This document shows positions 1 to 4,601 of a DNA stretch of 7,105 bases, in pieces. Positions within the stretch are counted from its first letter, which is position 1; every line of letters begins with the position of its first letter. The notes below the pieces were generated by a model. It did no database searches and was not told the DNA's origin. It saw only the letters and a list, made by a program, of their open reading frames with translations. The DNA is from Ignavibacteria bacterium. GTDB lineage: Bacteria > Bacteroidota > Ignavibacteria > UBA10030 > SZUA-254. Both the position numbers and the translations under genes were made by a program. The stretch covers positions 3,947-11,051 of the forward strand of contig VBOC01000042.1 of the NCBI GenBank assembly GCA_005877655.1. The letters are read 5' to 3'.

Positions 1-1225
1 TATTAACAACCCGGTCGGAGCCGCCAGCGTGATCGGAAAGGCCGGATCGCTTTCCTATGCCTATCTCGCGGCATCGGATCGAAACACTCCCTACATTATT
101 CCCGGGGAAGAAACGAGCGATTACATCGCAACAGACCTGGAATCCTTTTCAAATGTGGCTCGTGCACGCTACGATTTTGGGAAGGAAACCTTCCTGGGCG
201 GAATGCTGACAGCACGAACGACATCGACGGCACACAACTTCGTGGGCGGCTTCGATTGGACCTATAAATTTTGGGACAATTACTATTTCGGCGGTGAAAT
301 GTTCCTTTCAGACACGAAGGAAGTAAACGATTCCACCGTGTACTCGGGTGCAAGATCCTTCGGCAGTACGGGGTACGATGCAAAATTCAACGGGGAACAG
401 TTTTCTGGCACCTCTGCCCGGGTGAACGTTCAACGCAGCACCCGAAATTATAGCATCAACGCCCAATATTTTGACCGGTCGCCGACGTTTCAGGCGCAGG
501 ATGGATTTGTGCCCGGCAACAATCTCCGTATGGCGATCCTCGATCAGCAGTATACGTTTTACCCCACAGGGGCAGTGGTCGACCAGTGGACAATCGAGTT
601 GAATAACGGCCTTCACTATAATTACGACGGGATACGGAAGGAAAAATGGGCGATGCCCAGCCTCTTCGCCCAACTCAAGGGTCAGACCTACATCACAATC
701 CTCTACTTTGCGGTCAACGACGAGTTGTACAAGGGCGTCCAATTCGACAATATCAACCGGACGCAGCTATCGATTAGCACCCGTCCCTCAACCTATCTCT
801 CGCTATTTTTCAACGGCTCATTCGGAAGGTTCATCAAACGCACCGGCTCTCCGGAGATGGGAAGCGGGCACAATATCGGCGTGACCGCGCAGGTCAGACC
901 CGCAGCGCAACTGGAGGTCGATCTCTCCTTTTCCCGGGCAAACTTATCGAGCGTTGCCACCGGGGATCTGTTCTACGACGGATACATCGCGAGGACAACG
1001 GGCATTTATCAATTTTCAAGGGAGATGTTCCTGCGCGTGATCGGGCAGTATGATGAATTCAGCAGGGAGATAAACCTTTACCCGCTCCTGAGCTACAAGC
1101 TCAGCCCGTACACCATCTTCTATGCGGGTTCGACGTACACCCTGTCGGACTTCGGCGAGCCGTTCGGAATTCAAAAGGCGGCGACACAGTACTTTGTCAA
1201 GCTTCAGTATCTGATACGGGGCTGA
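1..1225 (+). CDS. DUF5916-like outer-membrane beta-barrel protein, C-terminal part (5' end missing)
   Basis: The reading frame is open from the left edge (first whole codon at base 2) to TGA at 1223-1225, giving 407 codons. The GTG at base 29 is therefore only an internal codon and the true start is upstream. The sequence alternates aromatic and polar residues in short strands separated by turns (for example NYYFGGEMFLSD and YLSLFFNGSFGRF), as in an outer-membrane beta-barrel. It ends with a pattern typical of the DUF5916 family: a run around LYPLLSYKLSPYTIFYAGST, then a last strand YFVKLQYLIRG. Family members are usually about 700-900 residues, with an N-terminal CBM9-like carbohydrate-binding domain before the barrel; that half would lie outside this window. 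No cysteine is seen. Function in the family is not established; outer-membrane location is inferred. Family assignment comes from recalled sequence pattern and is fairly secure; any substrate is unknown. Confidence 0.8.
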   Translation, partial: INNPVGAASVIGKAGSLSYAYLAASDRNTPYIIPGEETSDYIATDLESFSNVARARYDFGKETFLGGMLTARTTSTAHNFVGGFDWTYKFWDNYYFGGEMFLSDTKEVNDSTVYSGARSFGSTGYDAKFNGEQFSGTSARVNVQRSTRNYSINAQYFDRSPTFQAQDGFVPGNNLRMAILDQQYTFYPTGAVVDQWTIELNNGLHYNYDGIRKEKWAMPSLFAQLKGQTYITILYFAVNDELYKGVQFDNINRTQLSISTRPSTYLSLFFNGSFGRFIKRTGSPEMGSGHNIGVTAQVRPAAQLEVDLSFSRANLSSVATGDLFYDGYIARTTGIYQFSREMFLRVIGQYDEFSREINLYPLLSYKLSPYTIFYAGSTYTLSDFGEPFGIQKAATQYFVKLQYLIRG

Positions 1226-1283
1226 CCGGCCCTGGAATACGCGATCCTCCCCTTATCCTTCCTGCCTTTGGGTTGTCACGACG

Positions 1284-1310
1284 GGCATATTACTCGAATT
1301 TATGCCTTTT
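1284..1310 (+). terminator. Possible intrinsic terminator after the barrel gene
   Basis: A perfect 6-bp inverted repeat, GGCATA (1284-1289) and TATGCC (1301-1306), encloses an 11-nt loop and is followed directly by TTTT (1307-1310). It sits about 58 nt after the stop codon of the first gene and well before the next promoter, a sensible place to end that transcript. The stem is short, the loop long and the T-run only four bases, so it would be a weak terminator. Confidence 0.4.
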
Positions 1311-1403
1311 CATTCGTCAGATCGGCTCGTCTTAGTCGGGAGAAGGGGCCTCCCGGAATGCGCGATTTTTTGCACGAAACGTGCCGGTAGCTGGCTGGGA
1401 GCA

Positions 1404-1432
1404 TTGACATTACAAAGAGTATCCTTTATATT
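1404..1432 (+). promoter_or_regulatory. Promoter for the 906-residue surface protein gene
   Basis: A perfect -35 box TTGACA (1404-1409) is followed after exactly 17 nt by TATATT (1427-1432), one base from the ideal -10 box. It also fits the Bacteroidota-type layout of TTG, about 20 nt, then TAnnTTTG reasonably well. Transcription would start near 1439, giving a leader of about 60 nt before the ATG at 1501. The promoter upstream of the third gene has the same spacing and similar boxes, which supports both. No operator is evident. Confidence 0.6.
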
Positions 1433-1491
1433 GTCCCCGCAGTACTTTCCTGGTCGGCTCGTCAATCCACAATGTCGTTTTTCTCAATCGT

Positions 1492-1497
1492 GGAGGT
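1492..1497 (+). promoter_or_regulatory. Ribosome binding site, GGAGGT
   Basis: GGAGGT lies three bases before the ATG at 1501 and is a strong match to the anti-Shine-Dalgarno sequence, though the spacing is a little short. It fixes the start of the second gene, which also begins with a proper signal peptide at this ATG. Confidence 0.7.
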
Positions 1498-1500
1498 AGC

Positions 1501-4221
1501 ATGCATCGAAGTGTACCCTTTTGTTTCATCCTGATCCTGGCAGGCCTTTTCGTTATTCCCGCTGTAACGCTCTCTTCGCCACCCATCCTCCCGCCGACGA
1601 TCAGCCCGATCGCAAATCAAGTAACGCAAAGAGACAGCATCCTCGGTCCGATCGCCTTCACCGTGGGAGATCCGTTGATCAGCCCCGATTCGTTGACGCT
1701 TTCCGGATCATCCTCCGATACAATCCTCATTCCGATCCCGAACATCACCTTCGGAGGCGGCGGAGCCAACCGCACGGTCACGATTGCACCCGGCCTCCAC
1801 AGAACAGGCACGGACAGCATCATCATCACCGTCTCAAACGGAGTTCTTACGGCAAGCGATACGTTCACAGTCAAGGTGAACAGTCCGCCGTTCCTGGACT
1901 ATAATGTTCCCCTTGACATTCTCGAGGACGGTCTCGGAACAATTACGACAAGCCTGCTTCATGCAATCGATACCGATAATCCCCCTGATCAAGTCACCTA
2001 CACGATTGGCCCTGACAGCTCCAGCGGGCAGCTGGCTATGCATGGTGCCGTCCTCCTGAACAAGGCGCCGCTTACATGGGGAGGAACGTTCACTCAGGAT
2101 GACATCAATAATAACCGCGTCAAGTTTAAGCAGGATGGCTCAGAAACGACATCGGACTTTTTCACCTTCGGTGTCAGGGATGCCGATGGCGGTATCTCAT
2201 CAGACAATGGCTTTACGCTGTTTCACTTTAATATCAGTACGACCGACATCCACGATCCCCCGGTTGCATACGACACGACGTACTTGCTGGGTCTCGGCGC
2301 CACTCTCAAGGCAAGGTTTCCTGGAATATCGCCGGATTCCTCGATCAGAATTTTCAGTATTGTCGCGAATGGAAAGCTCGGAACCGCAACACTCGACAGC
2401 ATATCGACAGGCGACTTTACGTACGTTCCCGACTCGGGTATAACCGGAACGGACTCGATCATCTTCCAGGTGTACGACGGAGCCCTGTATGCCGTAAATC
2501 CCGGAAAGGTAACGGTCACGATCGCGCAGTTTCCCCCGAACGTGATAAACGGGCACGCGGTCACTCCGGAGGATTCGTCGTTTGAGGATACTCTGCATGC
2601 GAGAGATCCGAACGTGCCTCCCCAGTCCCTCTATTTTTCGATCACCGCGAACGGTCAGAAAGGCACTGCGGTGATTCTTGACTCCGCGAATGGAAGGTTT
2701 CGGTACACTCCGCAATCTCATATTTTTGGCGTCGATACGTTCAAGTTCAGGGCGAGGGCCGGCGGGGTGAAATCGGTGGACGGTCTATTCACGGTAACAA
2801 TCCGCCCGGCTCTACTTACCGGACGGATTCTTCTCACCGATGATCGCGCCTACTCAGTGATACTCGTTGATCCCTTGAACGGCAGCCAGGCTGTGATCTC
2901 CTCGGGTGACAGTCTGAAAAGTCCGCGCGACGTCGTTGTGGAGCCGAATGGAGAGATTTTCGTCCTCGATGGGAAAACGGGCATTATTAAGATCGAGCCT
3001 CTGACCGGTGCCCAGACCCAACTTGCCCCGGGGACGAGTTTCACGCAACAACCTCTCGGACCGCCTTCGATGGCCCGGGAGCATAACGGCAACCTTCTTG
3101 TCGCAGACGGGACCGCGGGTATCAAGCGAATCGACCGCGTCACGGGCGCGGTGTCGGTTGTCTCCTCGGGCGACAGCATTAACCTGGCCGTCGGTGTCGC
3201 AGTCGACAGGAATGGCGATATCCTGGCGGGCGACGCTTCTGCGTTCTTCGGACAGCCGAGCAAGATTGTCAAAATTAATCCCGTGACGGGAGCCCAGTCC
3301 GTGCTTTCCAGGGGCGGGAATCTTGCGCTGCCTGTCGGGATTGCGATCGATGACAGCGATAGAATCTTTGTGAGCGATGCTGCCAGCTTTGCCGGCGCAC
3401 CGCAGGACTATCTCATGAGAATCGACAAGAAGACCGGCGACCAGACCCTGATCGATCCATCTGAGACGCTGAAAGTTCCCACGGGCCTCGACGTCCTTCC
3501 GAACGGAAACCTCGCGGTCGCAAATAACCAAAGCGACATACTCGCGCAGGGCGGAAATATTTCCCAGCCCTTCGGATTGACGGTCATCCGTTCCGAGCCG
3601 TTATTCTATTCATCTACGCAATTTGCTGATTTCGGCGTTGTGCACGTCGGTTCTCAGGCAATTGGCAGCATTTTTGTTCTGAATTCAGGCGGTGCTCCGC
3701 TCTATATTTCTTCGATTGCATCCGATAGCTCACAGTTTACGGTGAGCCCGGGATCAGGAACTATTCCCCCTTCCTCGGGAGAAAAATTCTACATCACCTT
3801 CCGGCCGACTTCGGAAGACAGCATCTCGAGCCGGATCGTCTTTACGAGTGATGCGTTTGATTCTCCGTTCATTCTCACCGTGGCCGGTAGGGGCACTCTC
3901 ACCTCCGTAAAAGGAACAAACGGTTCGGTTCCGTTAGTCTATGCATTGTACAAGAACTATCCGAATCCCTTTAACCCTTCAACAACGCTTCGATTCGATC
4001 TGCCGCAAGCATCGGTTGTGACGCTCAAGGTGTACAACATCCTTGGAGCGGAAGTGGCCGATCTCGTAGGGGGCGCTGTTCATCAGCCGGGAAGATATGC
4101 CATTCCGTTTAATGCGGCACGCCTCGCAAGCGGGATTTACTTTTATCGACTAAACGCACAGGGGATCGATGGTAAACGGACCGTTTTCCACAGCGTTGAA
4201 AAGATGATCTTGCTCCGATAG
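1501..4221 (+). CDS. Secreted multi-domain protein: Ig/cadherin modules, beta-propeller, ASH module, T9SS type A sorting domain
   Basis: Complete 906-residue protein. Residues 1-26 form a Sec signal peptide (basic start, hydrophobic FCFILILAGLFVIPAV). Residues 33-127 are an Ig/cadherin-like module. Residues 128-246 resemble a CSPG/Cadherin_3 repeat, with FTQDDINNNRVKFKQDG at 197-213. Residues 247-343 and 344-436 are two Big_9/VCBS-like modules with the pattern NGxxGTA, then F-x-Y-x-P, then G-x-D-[ST]. Residues about 440-690 form an NHL/SMP-30-like beta-propeller of five or six repeat units (hydrophobic run, N-G, I/L-x-V-x-D, K/R-I-x-x-x-T-G-A-Q). Residues 701-799 are an ASH (choice-of-anchor D) module. 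Residues 811-906 are a T9SS type A sorting domain with YPNPFNP at 820-826 and the ending EKMILLR. The protein is expected to cross the inner membrane by Sec and the outer membrane by T9SS, then be anchored or released. The only cysteine seen is in the signal peptide. Adhesion or ligand binding is inferred; no catalytic residues are seen. Confidence 0.9.
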   Translation: MHRSVPFCFILILAGLFVIPAVTLSSPPILPPTISPIANQVTQRDSILGPIAFTVGDPLISPDSLTLSGSSSDTILIPIPNITFGGGGANRTVTIAPGLHRTGTDSIIITVSNGVLTASDTFTVKVNSPPFLDYNVPLDILEDGLGTITTSLLHAIDTDNPPDQVTYTIGPDSSSGQLAMHGAVLLNKAPLTWGGTFTQDDINNNRVKFKQDGSETTSDFFTFGVRDADGGISSDNGFTLFHFNISTTDIHDPPVAYDTTYLLGLGATLKARFPGISPDSSIRIFSIVANGKLGTATLDSISTGDFTYVPDSGITGTDSIIFQVYDGALYAVNPGKVTVTIAQFPPNVINGHAVTPEDSSFEDTLHARDPNVPPQSLYFSITANGQKGTAVILDSANGRFRYTPQSHIFGVDTFKFRARAGGVKSVDGLFTVTIRPALLTGRILLTDDRAYSVILVDPLNGSQAVISSGDSLKSPRDVVVEPNGEIFVLDGKTGIIKIEPLTGAQTQLAPGTSFTQQPLGPPSMAREHNGNLLVADGTAGIKRIDRVTGAVSVVSSGDSINLAVGVAVDRNGDILAGDASAFFGQPSKIVKINPVTGAQSVLSRGGNLALPVGIAIDDSDRIFVSDAASFAGAPQDYLMRIDKKTGDQTLIDPSETLKVPTGLDVLPNGNLAVANNQSDILAQGGNISQPFGLTVIRSEPLFYSSTQFADFGVVHVGSQAIGSIFVLNSGGAPLYISSIASDSSQFTVSPGSGTIPPSSGEKFYITFRPTSEDSISSRIVFTSDAFDSPFILTVAGRGTLTSVKGTNGSVPLVYALYKNYPNPFNPSTTLRFDLPQASVVTLKVYNILGAEVADLVGGAVHQPGRYAIPFNAARLASGIYFYRLNAQGIDGKRTVFHSVEKMILLR
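3949..4218 (+). other. T9SS type A sorting domain (C-terminal secretion signal)
   Basis: The last 90 or so residues of the second protein contain the diagnostic opening YKNYPNPFNPSTTLRFDLP, then LKVYNILGAEV, a G-RYAIPFNA segment, LASGIYFYRL and the closing strand EKMILLR. This is the Por_Secre_tail/TIGR04183 pattern. In characterised T9SS hosts the domain directs passage through the outer membrane and is usually removed or exchanged for an anchor. It implies that this genome encodes the T9SS machinery, none of which lies in this window. Confidence 0.92.
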
Positions 4222-4236
4222 GGACAGATCCGCGGA

Positions 4237-4291
4237 CCTGCGAATACAGCGGCCCCGGCGGGGAAAACGACGCAAACCCTGCAAATACAGG
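4237..4291. repeat. Near-identical pair of short direct repeats after the second gene
   Basis: CCTGCGAATACAGC (4237-4250) and CCTGCAAATACAGG (4278-4291) match at 12 of 14 positions and are 41 nt apart. Each is also an imperfect inverted repeat of the form CTG, six bases, CAG. Between them is CCCC-GGC-GGGG (4253-4263). ACAGC (4246-4250) can also pair with GCTGT (4291-4295), which is followed by TT. The region could be a composite 3'-end structure after the stop at 4219-4221, but it lacks a proper T-run. Its role is unknown. Confidence 0.35.
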
Positions 4292-4327
4292 CTGTTTCAC
4301 AACACTTTTGAGAAAATGCGGTCGCCA

Positions 4328-4356
4328 TTGACTTTCGTCCGGCTTAATAGTAGATT
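4328..4356 (+). promoter_or_regulatory. Promoter for the third gene
   Basis: TTGACT (4328-4333) and TAGATT (4351-4356) are separated by exactly 17 nt. The extended TAGATTTA also fits the Bacteroidota -7 element TAnnTTTG with one mismatch, 20 nt after TTG. The -35 context CATTGAC-x-TT is the same as in the promoter of the second gene. A start near 4363 implies a leader of about 240 nt. I found no closer match between here and the ATG at 4602. Confidence 0.5.
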
Positions 4357-4570
4357 TACCCACGTTATGTTCAATTGAGGGGTAGGTTCTCATCTCGGGG
4401 GATGAGGAGAGGTGCCCTCTGCTAGCGAGGGTTTCATCCCTAACCCAATCATTCATTAACCACTCCAACGACAGTTGATCATACCTGCTCTGCTTCGCTC
4501 GAATCCGGGCGGGCGGCTCACGTGATCTGCGCCCCATCGCCAATCCACTCGATGGTTCATTGATACCAGA

Positions 4571-4587
4571 GTCGGCGTGACGCCGAC
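4571..4587 (+). promoter_or_regulatory. 7-bp hairpin or operator-like inverted repeat next to the ribosome binding site
   Basis: GTCGGCG (4571-4577), loop TGA (4578-4580), then CGCCGAC (4581-4587) is a perfect, very GC-rich inverted repeat. It ends four bases before the GGAG of the ribosome binding site. In RNA it would be a stable hairpin next to the site of initiation; in DNA it could be a small operator. Either could affect expression of the third gene. The structure is seen; its function is inferred. Confidence 0.4.
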
Positions 4588-4591
4588 GATC

Positions 4592-4596
4592 GGAGA
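4592..4596 (+). promoter_or_regulatory. Ribosome binding site, GGAGA
   Basis: GGAGA lies five bases before the ATG at 4602. This fixes the start of the third gene: the same frame has a TGA stop at 4578-4580 and no start codon between it and 4602, and a signal peptide begins exactly at this ATG. Confidence 0.65.
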
Positions 4597-4601
4597 AACT
4601 T

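Larger units (their letters stand above)
4364..4601 (+). promoter_or_regulatory. Long structured 5' leader of the third gene (no riboswitch class recognised)
   Basis: This non-coding stretch holds several perfect inverted repeats. CTCATC (4389-4394) pairs with GATGAG (4401-4406). Alternatively GGGATGA (4399-4405) pairs with TCATCCC (4434-4440), enclosing CCCTC (4415-4419) with GAGGG (4427-4431). A further option is AGAGG (4408-4412) with CCTCT (4416-4420). Several of these exclude one another. Downstream, CCATCG (4534-4539) pairs with CGATGG (4550-4555), and TCACGTGA (4518-4525) is a palindrome. The GC-rich part at 4376-4445 also has the look of a dispersed intergenic repeat. I see no convincing gene on either strand here and no known riboswitch consensus. 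A regulatory role is inferred from position and structure only. Confidence 0.35.

Noticed and set aside
29..31. GTG at base 29 as the start of the first gene
   Set aside because: The frame continues open to base 2, there is no ribosome binding site before it, and the family has a long N-terminal part that would be lost.
1302..1499. Plus-strand 65-codon frame in the gap before the second gene
   Set aside because: It overlaps the promoter and the ribosome binding site of the second gene, has no ribosome binding site of its own and encodes no recognisable protein.
2850..3531. Minus-strand frames of 140 and 225 codons opposite the beta-propeller
   Set aside because: They are antisense to a well-supported coding region with repeated blade motifs; no promoter, ribosome binding site or protein family is evident.
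4253..4264. CCCC-GGC-GGGG hairpin as an intrinsic terminator of the second gene
   Set aside because: The stem is only four pairs and is followed by AAAA, not a T-run, so it does not fit a plus-strand terminator.
4364..4601. Known riboswitch or structured RNA class in the leader
   Set aside because: I looked for familiar cores such as TPP, cobalamin, SAM and c-di-GMP boxes and could not match any; only unassigned inverted repeats remain.
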